Part shown: positions 7,989 to 15,579 of the stretch, piece after piece | How the letters are laid out: every line of letters starts with the position of its first letter | Position numbering within the stretch: position 1 is the first letter of the stretch | Assembly: GCA_018058095.1 (NCBI GenBank) | Contig: JAGPCO010000063.1 | Coordinates: 1-42,561 of the forward strand | Origin: Kofleriaceae bacterium | GTDB taxonomy: Bacteria > Myxococcota_A > Polyangia > Haliangiales > Haliangiaceae | Direction: 5' to 3' | DNA: 42,561 bases | The notes under the pieces: generated by a model | Seen by the model: the letters and a program-made list of their open reading frames with translations, nothing else | What the model was told of the DNA's origin: nothing | Database searches by the model: none | Translations under genes and position numbers: made by a program

Positions 7989-8507
7989 ATGCGGGTACTC
8001 CTCTCGGTGACGGCCCTGTTGTGGGCGGCGTGTGGTGGCGAGCACGGCTCGTGGATCCCCGACGACCTCGATACCTCGACCACCATCGACCGGCTCGGCG
8101 CCGCCGGCTACGCCCGGCTGTGCGACGCCTTCGCCGAGCACGTGCGCGACCAGTACCGCTCCGATCGCCTGGTCCAGGCGGCGTGTGTGGCGCACGCGCT
8201 CGACACCACCATCGACGCGGTCGCTTGCGGCGAGGCGTCACGCGCCTGCATCGAGGAGGTGCCGGCCGAGGTCGAGACCCTGATCAGCCTGGCCCTGGGC
8301 GAGGCCGGCTGCAGCATGGTGCCGATCGATCCGGCCGCGTGCGGCGCCTCGGTGTCGTCGCTGACCCGGTGCCTCGACGCGATGGGCCAGCGCGTCGACG
8401 CCGCCCAGTACGGGCTGGCCTGCTCCGCGCTCGGATCCCCGGTCCCACCCGACTGGTACATGCTCGACCTTCCGGCCGAGTGCGCTGCCCTCGGCGACCA
8501 GTGCTGA
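7989..8507 (+). CDS. Hypothetical Cys-containing lipoprotein
   Basis: The 172-residue protein starts with MRVLLSVTALLWAAC, a short lipoprotein signal with Cys15. The mature part is predicted helical with at least nine cysteines (for example CDAFAEHV, CVAHAL, ACGEASRAC, CSMVPIDPAAC, CLDAMG), suggesting disulfide bonds outside the cytoplasm. I recognise no family. There is no TANNNT box or ribosome-binding site at the expected place, so the start rests on the signal peptide. The 261-nt gap to the divergent lipoprotein gene holds no gene I can see. Confidence 0.65.
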   Translation: MRVLLSVTALLWAACGGEHGSWIPDDLDTSTTIDRLGAAGYARLCDAFAEHVRDQYRSDRLVQAACVAHALDTTIDAVACGEASRACIEEVPAEVETLISLALGEAGCSMVPIDPAACGASVSSLTRCLDAMGQRVDAAQYGLACSALGSPVPPDWYMLDLPAECAALGDQC

Positions 8508-8540
8508 CCACGGCTCGTCGTCGTCGGGGCCCTGGCCCGC

Positions 8541-9692
8541 TCACGGCAGGGCGGCGAACCAGTCGAGGCACAGCTCGCCGAGGTTGGCGTTGTACTGCGA
8601 GCAGTGCGGCGCGTCGGGCAAGTGGGTGATGGTGCAGTCGTGGCTGGGCGCGGCGTCGAGCAGGCTGCACAGGTCGGTGAACGGCCCAGCTGGTACGACG
8701 TCGCGCTCGCACCGGTTGGCCAGGTCGGCCTCCCAGCCATCACCCTCGGTGATGAGCCGCCAGTGCGGCACCGCGAAGCTGGCCGGGTCGACCCCGAGCG
8801 CGAACGCCGCGCCGCCCGGGCCGCGGGTGACGATCGAGTCGAAGTCGACGCAGTCGCCGTCGGCGCAGTCGCCCGGGTAGGCGAGCGCGGCGTGGGCCGG
8901 GTCACACGCGCACTGGCCGCCCGGGCTGGCGCCGCAGGCGTGTGTCGCGGTCGGCACCGTGCGTGTGTACGAGCTGGCGACCCGCCGATGCCGACCGGCG
9001 CAGCTCTGGCCGGTGCCCTCCCCGACGAACACGTCTTGCGCGCGCAGGTCGATGACGCCGTCGCTCATACACACGCCGTTCTTGCCGGTGCCGAGCCAGC
9101 TCGCCTCCTCCGGGTACCGCGCGGCCACCACCGGATATCGAGTCGCCCCCATGCTGCAGCCGCCGTGCAGCAGGTTGGCGCCCGACCACACGCCGAGCTC
9201 CCCGCCGGCACGTAGACGAGTCAGCGCCTCGGTCATCACCCGCTGGTCGCGCTCCGGGGCGCCGAGCGAGGCCGGCAGGATCTCGCCGGGGTAGATCGGC
9301 TGCACACACAGCATCACCGTGCGCGGGTGCGACCCGAGGAGCTCGGTCGTGATGGTCGCCAGCTCGGGTCGATCGCAGTCGAACGCGGCCCAGTACACGA
9401 ACAGGTCATCACACGGGGCGGCCGCGGTGCAGGCGTCGCCCCGGTAGCGCACCCGGTACTGGCACGACCCGCACCGCGGATCGGCCGCGGCCGGGCCCTC
9501 GCAGCGTCGCGGCAGCGCCTGGCAGTCGTCGAGGTACACCGACGCGGTGTCGACGATCATCGGCGCGCCGTCGACGCCGCCGTCGCCGGGCACCGCCGCG
9601 TCGAGGGCACCATCGATGGTCACCGCGCCGTCATCGCCGCACGAGGTCGACGCGAGCACGAGCACGAGGAACACCAGGGAGCGACGTGGCAT
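8541..9692 (-). CDS. Probable alpha/beta-hydrolase lipoprotein, Cys-rich
   Basis: The 383-residue protein has a lipoprotein signal (VFLVLVLASTSC, Cys18), a DDGAVTIDGALDAAVPGDGG-type linker, then a domain of about 330 residues with many cysteines. GGCSMGATRYPVVAARY around residue 185 looks like a GxSxG nucleophile elbow followed by a helix. A late HCSQYN near the end could provide the catalytic His. The catalytic triad assignment is inference. Function unknown; a secreted esterase or similar hydrolase is plausible. TTCCAT, a poor match to TANNNT, lies 6 nt before the ATG. Confidence 0.6.
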   Translation of the reverse strand: MPRRSLVFLVLVLASTSCGDDGAVTIDGALDAAVPGDGGVDGAPMIVDTASVYLDDCQALPRRCEGPAAADPRCGSCQYRVRYRGDACTAAAPCDDLFVYWAAFDCDRPELATITTELLGSHPRTVMLCVQPIYPGEILPASLGAPERDQRVMTEALTRLRAGGELGVWSGANLLHGGCSMGATRYPVVAARYPEEASWLGTGKNGVCMSDGVIDLRAQDVFVGEGTGQSCAGRHRRVASSYTRTVPTATHACGASPGGQCACDPAHAALAYPGDCADGDCVDFDSIVTRGPGGAAFALGVDPASFAVPHWRLITEGDGWEADLANRCERDVVPAGPFTDLCSLLDAAPSHDCTITHLPDAPHCSQYNANLGELCLDWFAALP

Positions 9693-9744
9693 TGGCGCAT
9701 GGAACCGACAGCCGACGCTGCGGTCAAGCCCCGCCGCGACCTCC

Positions 9745-10896
9745 CTACCGCCTGGCTTCGCCCCCGGCCGAGGTGGCAGCGTGCAACGCCTGATCGAGAT
9801 CACGCCAGAGGTCCTCCACGTGCTCGATCCCGACGCTGAGCCGCAGCAGCGTCGGGGGTAGGTGGTGCTGGCCGGGCACGGCGGCGCGCCGCTCGAGGGT
9901 CGACTCGACCGCGCCCAGGCTGGTGGCGTGCTGGATCAGCCCAACCCGGGCGCACACCGCACCGGCGGTGGCCGCGTCACCTCGGACGTCGAACGAGATG
10001 ATGGTGCCAAAGCCGCGCAGCTGGGTGCGAGCGACGGCGTGGGTCGGGTGGCTCGGCAGGCCAGGGTACCGGGTCAGCGCGACCTGCGGATGTGCGTGGA
10101 GCCGGCCGGCCAGCACCATCGCGCTGGCCTGTGCACGTTCGAGGCGGAGCGCCATGGTACGGGCGCCGCGAACCGCCAGGTATGCCTCGAGCACCCCCGG
10201 CGTGGCGCCGCCCAGCTCGCGCGCGCGCCGCAGGGCCGCCAGCAAGTCGGGCCGCCGGGTCGCGACCACCCCGGCAAGGAGATCAGAGTGGCCGCCGATG
10301 AACTTGGTCGCCGACTGGAAGGACAGGTCAGCGCCGAGCTCGAGGGGACACTGCCCGAGCGAGGTCGCGAAGGTGTTGTCGACGGCGACCAAGGTCTCGG
10401 GCCGACGTGGCGCGGCGCAGATGGCGCGGACGTCGGCCACGGTCAGCAGCGGATTCGACGGCGACTCGAGCCAGACCAGGTCGGCCTCGGTGCAGGCCCG
10501 ACACCAGGCCTCGGTATCGGTCACCGGCAACCTCCGCACCTGCCATCGCCCCTGCGCCGCTCCACGCTCGGCCAGGCCGACCACGCCCTGATAGCAGTCG
10601 TCGGGCACGACGACCGAGGCACCGCCGCCGAGCTGGTCGAAGATGGCCGCGGCCCCGGCCATGCCCGACGCGAACGCGACGGCGCGGCCGCCCTCGAGGC
10701 GACCGACCAGTTCCTCGAGCGCCTCCCAGGTTGGGGTGCCGTCGTCGCGGGCGTAGGCTCGGTCCGTCCCGTGTACGAAGTTCGACGCTGGCACCAGCGG
10801 GACGTTGAGCGACGCGCCGGGGCGCCGGTCGCGCCCCGTCGTCACCAGGAGGGTCTCGACGGCCGACATGGTCGACGGCGGGTGGCGGCTGTCCAT
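9745..10896 (-). CDS. Cystathionine gamma-synthase-like PLP enzyme (Cys/Met metabolism family)
   Basis: The 383-residue cytoplasmic enzyme belongs to the trans-sulfuration family. The PLP-binding lysine is in SATKFIGGHSD, SGMAGAAAIF is the usual cofactor-phosphate region, LVWLESPSNPLL and VAVDNTFAT are standard motifs, and the C-terminal SLGAVESTLERRA, then RLSVGIEHVEDLWRDLDQAL is typical. Closest types are cystathionine gamma-synthase and gamma/beta-lyases; the exact reaction cannot be fixed from sequence alone. TATCGT ends 7 nt before the ATG at 10896. Its stop is 52 nt upstream of the start of the following hydrolase lipoprotein gene, without obvious functional linkage. Confidence 0.88.
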   Translation of the reverse strand: MDSRHPPSTMSAVETLLVTTGRDRRPGASLNVPLVPASNFVHGTDRAYARDDGTPTWEALEELVGRLEGGRAVAFASGMAGAAAIFDQLGGGASVVVPDDCYQGVVGLAERGAAQGRWQVRRLPVTDTEAWCRACTEADLVWLESPSNPLLTVADVRAICAAPRRPETLVAVDNTFATSLGQCPLELGADLSFQSATKFIGGHSDLLAGVVATRRPDLLAALRRARELGGATPGVLEAYLAVRGARTMALRLERAQASAMVLAGRLHAHPQVALTRYPGLPSHPTHAVARTQLRGFGTIISFDVRGDAATAGAVCARVGLIQHATSLGAVESTLERRAAVPGQHHLPPTLLRLSVGIEHVEDLWRDLDQALHAATSAGGEARR

Positions 10897-10903
10897 GGCC
10901 GAG

Positions 10904-10909
10904 ACGATA
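10904..10909 (-). promoter_or_regulatory. TANNNT -10 box (TATCGT), leaderless geometry
   Basis: TATCGT ends 7 nt before the ATG at 10896, with no Shine-Dalgarno sequence between. Confidence 0.6.
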
Positions 10910-10973
10910 CCTCGCCCGACCTGGGCCCGCCTGAGTCCACGGCACCCCGGCCACGACGCTGACCCCCGGCTGC

Positions 10974-10979
10974 TACGCT
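10974..10979 (+). promoter_or_regulatory. TANNNT -10 box (TACGCT), leaderless geometry
   Basis: TACGCT ends 7 nt before the ATG at 10987. It forms a divergent pair with the box at 10904-10909. Confidence 0.6.
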
Positions 10980-10986
10980 CGCCGCG

Positions 10987-11412
10987 ATGACCCCGATCGA
11001 TCCGCCCGCGCTGCATGGCGCCTGTCACTGCGGTGACGTGCGCTGGACCTTCGAAGGTGACCCCGGCTCGGCCACGGCGTGCAACTGCACGTTGTGTCGC
11101 CGCTACGGCACGCTGTGGATCTACGACTACGAGGGCGAGCGGGTCCGGGTGTCCGGACCGGTCCGGAGCTACACCCGGCGCGACCGACCGAGCCCCGACC
11201 TGGAGATCCTGTTCTGCCCGACCTGCGCCGGGGTGGCCGCCTGGCGCGGCCTCGACGTCGACGCGGATGGCCGGCGCCGCCTCGCCGTCAACCTGCGCCT
11301 GGCCGAGCCGACCGAGGCGGTCAGCGCGTTGCCGATCGATCACTTCGAGGGCTTGAAGGCGTTCGAGGACCTGCCGCGAGACGGCCGCTGCGTGCGCGAC
11401 CTGTGGTTCTGA
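10987..11412 (+). CDS. GFA-fold zinc protein (CENP-V/GFA family)
   Basis: The 141-residue protein has the zinc-ligand pattern of the GFA family: GACHCGDV near the N-terminus, CNCTLCRRYG about 20 residues later, and FCPTCAGV at about residue 78. The family is named after a reported glutathione-dependent formaldehyde-activating enzyme, but that activity is disputed and most members have no known substrate. It faces a second GFA gene tail to tail, 15 nt apart. Confidence 0.9.
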   Translation: MTPIDPPALHGACHCGDVRWTFEGDPGSATACNCTLCRRYGTLWIYDYEGERVRVSGPVRSYTRRDRPSPDLEILFCPTCAGVAAWRGLDVDADGRRRLAVNLRLAEPTEAVSALPIDHFEGLKAFEDLPRDGRCVRDLWF

Positions 11413-11427
11413 CCGGGCCCGCCACGC

Positions 11428-11850
11428 TCAGCTGGCAGCGACGGGTGCGGCCTGCACCGGCCACGGCGTCGGGCGCGGTCCGGCGGCCCAGTTGTCGTGG
11501 CGGCCGTCCCAGTGCACGAACTCGGCCGCGGTCGGGTCGAAGCCGTCGACGCAGCCGAGGTTGATCGACACGAAGTCGCCGCCGAGCTCGGCCAGGTGGC
11601 CCTGGCCGTAGCAGTACACGTGGCAGCGGGCGCAGAAGTACCGCGTCGCGACCTCGGGCGTTCGCGTGAAGGTGGAGAGCGACGCCACCGGGCTGCGCAG
11701 CGCGAACGCCGCGGGTTTGACCATGCTGCCGGTGACCCCGAGCTTGGTGCACAGGGTGCAGTTGCAGCGCGACGCCTTGCGCAGATCGAGTTCGACGTCG
11801 AACTGGACGTCACCACACAGGCAGCTTCCGTGATGCGAGAGGTTGTTCAT
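11428..11850 (-). CDS. GFA-fold zinc protein, second copy
   Basis: The 140-residue protein has the same zinc-site layout as its convergent neighbour: GSCLCGDVQF, CNCTLCTKLG, and FCARCHVYCYG. The third site carries an extra His and Cys (CARCHVYC) where the neighbour has CPTCAG. The two sequences share only the motif framework, so they are distant paralogues rather than a recent duplication. The start at 11850 (MNNLSHHGSC) has CAACCT, a poor promoter match, 6 nt upstream. Confidence 0.88.
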   Translation of the reverse strand: MNNLSHHGSCLCGDVQFDVELDLRKASRCNCTLCTKLGVTGSMVKPAAFALRSPVASLSTFTRTPEVATRYFCARCHVYCYGQGHLAELGGDFVSINLGCVDGFDPTAAEFVHWDGRHDNWAAGPRPTPWPVQAAPVAAS

Positions 11851-11895
11851 GTCGACAGGTTGCCCGATCGAGATGACAGCCTTCTGTCAGGTTTG

Positions 11896-13530
11896 TCAGG
11901 GCCGGTCCACCTGCTGGCCTCGGGTCTCCAGATAGGTGGTGACCGCCGCCGCCCGGGCCGCAGGGTGAGCCTGCAGCTCGGCGTGCGCCTGCGCGAACGC
12001 CGCCGCCTGGTCGGCGCTGACCAGGGGCTCGATCAAGGCGCGGGCCGCGGTGAACCGCGCACGCGCGCGGGCCGGCTCGTACACCGTCGCCACGACCTCG
12101 GCCAGCAGCGTGTCGTAGCGAGCACGGTAGGTCGGGTCGTCGAGCAAGAAGCGGATGAGCGGCCAGCTCGCGTCGACCTCGTCGTGACCGAGGGTCGCGG
12201 TCCGGCCCGGGCCGCGCCGCCGGTCGCGGCCGTCGCCGTCGGTGCGCACCGCCGCCGCGGCGGCGGGGCCCGGCGCCGGACCGGGCGGGCGCCCGGTCGC
12301 GAAGGCGAAGGAGTGGTCCCACGGGATCCAGCTCAGCTGGCCGCCCCGCGCGGGCCGACCGTACAGGTAGTAGTTGTGCGCCATCTGCCCGTAGCTGTCC
12401 CAGTCCTGGATCACGGAGTTCACCGCCAGCCAGCGCAGGAAACCGTCGACCTCGAACCAGCGCCCCAGGCCCGCTCGCCAGGCCACGCGGTCGGTCCGAT
12501 CGGCGTGCAGCGCGGCCTGCAGCGCGCGCACGTCGGAGAAGTCGGCCGCGGCCTCGTGGTTGTCCTTGCCCATGCTGGCGGCGTCGAACACCGCCAGCGT
12601 CGCGCCCTCGCCGTTGGGCTTGTACAGGTTGCCGTCGTCGCTGCCGAAGTGGGTCCGGAGGAACACCTTGTCGCTCGGCACCTCGATCGCGGTGTACACG
12701 CCGAGGTCTTCGGCCCCATCGCCATGATCGAGGAAGACCCGGTAGAACGCGGTCGCCGGCGCCGGCAGGCCGGCCTCGCGGAACACGTCGGTGCCGACCT
12801 TGTCGCGCACCAGCGACGGGTCACCCCACCCGTTCGACAGGCTGAGCGTCTTGAAGCCGAAGAAGCGCTGGCGCCGGGTCGAGGGGTACCGGTCGTCGAA
12901 GTGATCGAACGACAGCCGCAGCGGCAGCTTGGCCTGGCCGGCGCCCCAGCTCGACGCCAGGCTGGAGTTGCCCTTGAAGCGGATGCCGACGTGGGACCAG
13001 GTCTGCCCGTCGGCGCGGACCGTACACTCGACGTAGATCGGGGTGCGCGAGACCAGATCGATCGGCGGGCGGACCGCGCCATCACCCGGCGCGCCACCGG
13101 GGCCGCCGGGGCCACCCGCCGGCACACAGACCCGGGTCGCGTCGAGGTCCTGGCAGGTGCCGTCGAGCGCGCGCCCCGGCAGCTGCACCGTGCAGGCCGC
13201 ACCCACGTCGGCCCCGGCGCACGCGGCCAGCGCCTCGGGCGGAGGGCCGCCGCCCGGCGGGCCATGCCCTGGGCCGCCGCCGGGTCCGCCGCGCGGGCGG
13301 GCTCCAGCCGGCCCGAGCTGGTCCTCGAGGTCGGACCGCATCTGCGCCCACGCCGCCGGGCTGATCGTCAGGTCGATCCGACCGACGCGGTCTTGCGGGA
13401 ACGCGCGGGCGTAGTCGGGCCCGGCGCCGCCAGGCGCGGCGGAGCGGGAGGCCCGGCACCCGGCCAGCGCTGCCGCGATCACCACCACCAGCGTGACACC
13501 ACCCGTCGGTCGCGTGCCTGCGTGCTGCAT
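11896..13530 (-). CDS. CotH kinase family lipoprotein
   Basis: The 544-residue protein has a lipoprotein signal (VVIAAALAGC) and then the CotH core: RIDLTISPAAWAQM, a Gly/Pro-rich insert with a Cys-containing module (residues 75-150), IRFKGNSSLASSWG, KTLSLSNGWGD, and the diagnostic MAHNYYLYGRPARGGQLSWI with PWDHSF. CotH proteins are atypical protein kinases first known from Bacillus spore coats; many bacteria carry secreted or lipid-anchored versions. The target here is unknown. A second low-complexity Pro/Ala/Arg segment follows PWDHSFAFATG. The upstream TCCGCT is a weak promoter match. Confidence 0.88.
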   Translation of the reverse strand: MQHAGTRPTGGVTLVVVIAAALAGCRASRSAAPGGAGPDYARAFPQDRVGRIDLTISPAAWAQMRSDLEDQLGPAGARPRGGPGGGPGHGPPGGGPPPEALAACAGADVGAACTVQLPGRALDGTCQDLDATRVCVPAGGPGGPGGAPGDGAVRPPIDLVSRTPIYVECTVRADGQTWSHVGIRFKGNSSLASSWGAGQAKLPLRLSFDHFDDRYPSTRRQRFFGFKTLSLSNGWGDPSLVRDKVGTDVFREAGLPAPATAFYRVFLDHGDGAEDLGVYTAIEVPSDKVFLRTHFGSDDGNLYKPNGEGATLAVFDAASMGKDNHEAAADFSDVRALQAALHADRTDRVAWRAGLGRWFEVDGFLRWLAVNSVIQDWDSYGQMAHNYYLYGRPARGGQLSWIPWDHSFAFATGRPPGPAPGPAAAAAVRTDGDGRDRRRGPGRTATLGHDEVDASWPLIRFLLDDPTYRARYDTLLAEVVATVYEPARARARFTAARALIEPLVSADQAAAFAQAHAELQAHPAARAAAVTTYLETRGQQVDRP

Positions 13531-13613
13531 GCCGACAGCGGACCACACCCACCTGAAGCGGACCTTGCCGGCGCGTACGAGGTCCGTGTGGCGCGGCGCC
13601 GCCCTCGGCCGCC

Positions 13614-13619
13614 TACCCT
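13614..13619 (+). promoter_or_regulatory. TANNNT -10 box (TACCCT), leaderless geometry
   Basis: TACCCT ends 6 nt before the ATG at 13626. Confidence 0.6.
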
Positions 13620-13625
13620 GGACGG

Positions 13626-14951
13626 ATGCGCATCTTCGCTCGTGTGTTGTCCTCGTTGCTCCTGTTGCTCTCGGCCGCCTGTGGTGACGACGGCGGCGCT
13701 GGCGCCGATGCCCGTGCAAGCGCCGACGCTGCGGCCGACGCCGGCGCCGGCGCCGCCGACGCCAGCCCCGACGCCACACCCCCGCCCATGCCGGTCACGG
13801 TGCGCGCGCACGACGGCGCCACCGGCCTGGCCGGGCTGCAGGTCGCGTTCCTCGGCCCCGACGACGCCGTGCTCGCGGTCACCACCACCAACGGCGCCGG
13901 CGAGGCCTCGGCGGTGGTGCCGTACGGTGGCCAGGCCTTGCTGGTCAGCGCCGACCGCCGCACCGTCTACCTGTGGCAGGGCCTGGCCGGCGGCACGCTC
14001 GACCTCTTCGTCGACACCTACGACAGCATGACCGTGCTGGTCCCGCCCGGCCCGGACAACACCGGCTCCTACGAGGTGCAGACCCCGTGCGGCGGCGGCG
14101 GCAGCGGCGGCGCCAGCACGTCGGTGCCCATGAGCTTCCTGCGCCGGGGCTGCACCAGCAGCGACGTCGTCGTCCTGTGGCGGGGCAGCCAGCCGGCCCG
14201 GGCCTTTCACGTCAGCGGGCAGCCGCTGGTCGCCGGCACCACCCTCGACCTGAGCGCGCAGACCTACCGACCGCACCTCACCCGCGGCATGGTCTTCACC
14301 GGCGTGACCTCGGCCCCGCAGACGCTGATCGACCTCGACCTGGTGATGCCTGGCCCGGTGATCGTCGGTGGCCCGGCCGACAACGTCCAGGCTGCCAGCG
14401 GCGACGTCATGATCGCCGGGCCGGTGGCCGACCTCACCGGCGGGCTCCTGCGCAGCACCATCGGCCAGCTGCGCGGCGAGCTCACCCACCAGGTCACGCA
14501 CCTCGGCCCGGTGACCGAGACCACGTTCGCGCCGGGGCCACACTGGTTGCCCGACGTGGGGCCGGCCACGCTCGACGGGCCGACCCGCGAGATCCGGTGG
14601 ACCCAGGGCGGCACCGGGCAACAGCCGCACGGCGTCGAGATCTTCCTCTCCGTCGACTTGCCCGGCGTGACGCCGCCGGTCGGCACCGCCGACGTGTACT
14701 GGCAGATCGTCTCGCCCGGCGAGCTACCGACTGGCGGCGGGGCGGCGCGGGTGCGCCTGCCCGTGCTCCCGCCCGAGCTGGCCACGTTCGACCCGGCGTC
14801 GGGCACCCTGGCCAACGCGGCCTCCGTCACCACCTATGCCTTGCCCGGCGGGTACACCGAGCTGCGCGACCGCCTGTTCGGCCGCTACGGCTGGCTGCTG
14901 CTCGACAGCGCCGGGACGATGGCCAAGGCCAACAACCGCGGCTCCCTGTGA
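13626..14951 (+). CDS. Hypothetical beta-rich lipoprotein
   Basis: The 441-residue protein has an N-terminal lipoprotein signal (LLLLLSAACGDDG) followed by a 35-residue Ala/Asp linker. A first domain (VTVRAHDGATGLAGLQVAFLG, then GEASAVVPYGGQALLV) resembles a carboxypeptidase-regulatory or Ig-like fold that often sits in surface proteins. The rest is beta-rich with no recognised motif; CGGGGSGGA is a glycine-rich loop. Cellular role unknown. Divergent from the CotH gene. Confidence 0.75.
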   Translation: MRIFARVLSSLLLLLSAACGDDGGAGADARASADAAADAGAGAADASPDATPPPMPVTVRAHDGATGLAGLQVAFLGPDDAVLAVTTTNGAGEASAVVPYGGQALLVSADRRTVYLWQGLAGGTLDLFVDTYDSMTVLVPPGPDNTGSYEVQTPCGGGGSGGASTSVPMSFLRRGCTSSDVVVLWRGSQPARAFHVSGQPLVAGTTLDLSAQTYRPHLTRGMVFTGVTSAPQTLIDLDLVMPGPVIVGGPADNVQAASGDVMIAGPVADLTGGLLRSTIGQLRGELTHQVTHLGPVTETTFAPGPHWLPDVGPATLDGPTREIRWTQGGTGQQPHGVEIFLSVDLPGVTPPVGTADVYWQIVSPGELPTGGGAARVRLPVLPPELATFDPASGTLANAASVTTYALPGGYTELRDRLFGRYGWLLLDSAGTMAKANNRGSL

Positions 14952-14985
14952 GGCCAGCGCCGACTCGCCGACGCGGGCAGGCCGG

Positions 14986-15147
<162 letters not shown>

Positions 15148-15255
15148 GATGACCGGTAGTCGAGCAACCGACGTGCCAGCATGAGGCCACGTGATTCCGA
15201 GGGCCTGCCGCCGCGCACCACCCACCCGAGCCGCTTGCGCGCACAGTCCGTGCGG

Positions 15256-15579
15256 TCAGTCAGGGCGTCCGCCGGCCCCCGGCCTGGGTGGAGCGACCGG
15301 AGGTTGTCTCGGGTCGAGCCGGATCGGCCTTGGCGCGAGGGTCGCCTCGCCGATCGGCCCGGCCGCGCGTGGCACCCGGGTTCTCCCCGCAGCCTCGACC
15401 GCGTGCTGGCGGAGGACGGCCTGTACCTCGACCACGTCGAGCGGGCGCTCGCGGACCGGCCTGGGCTCGGGGTCGAGCCCAGACGGCACCGTGTCGACGG
15501 CTCGCCACAGCAGCACCGTCAGCACCAGCACCCCGAGGGCGGCCCCGGCCAGCGCGCGCTGCGCCCAGGGCCGCCTCAC
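15256..15579 (-). CDS. Small membrane protein coupled to the RHS gene; immunity candidate
   Basis: This 107-residue protein starts with GTG at 15579, overlapping the TGA stop of the RHS gene (GTGA overlap), with GGAGG a few nt upstream inside the RHS coding sequence, so translation is probably coupled. Residues 8-25 (RALAGAALGVLVLTVLLW) form one membrane segment behind a basic N-terminus; the remaining 80 residues are Pro/Arg-rich and probably extracytoplasmic. I recognise no family. The position immediately after an RHS gene is where immunity genes of polymorphic toxins sit, so immunity is the natural hypothesis; a chaperone or export helper is an alternative. Confidence 0.65.
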   Translation of the reverse strand: MRRPWAQRALAGAALGVLVLTVLLWRAVDTVPSGLDPEPRPVRERPLDVVEVQAVLRQHAVEAAGRTRVPRAAGPIGEATLAPRPIRLDPRQPPVAPPRPGAGGRPD

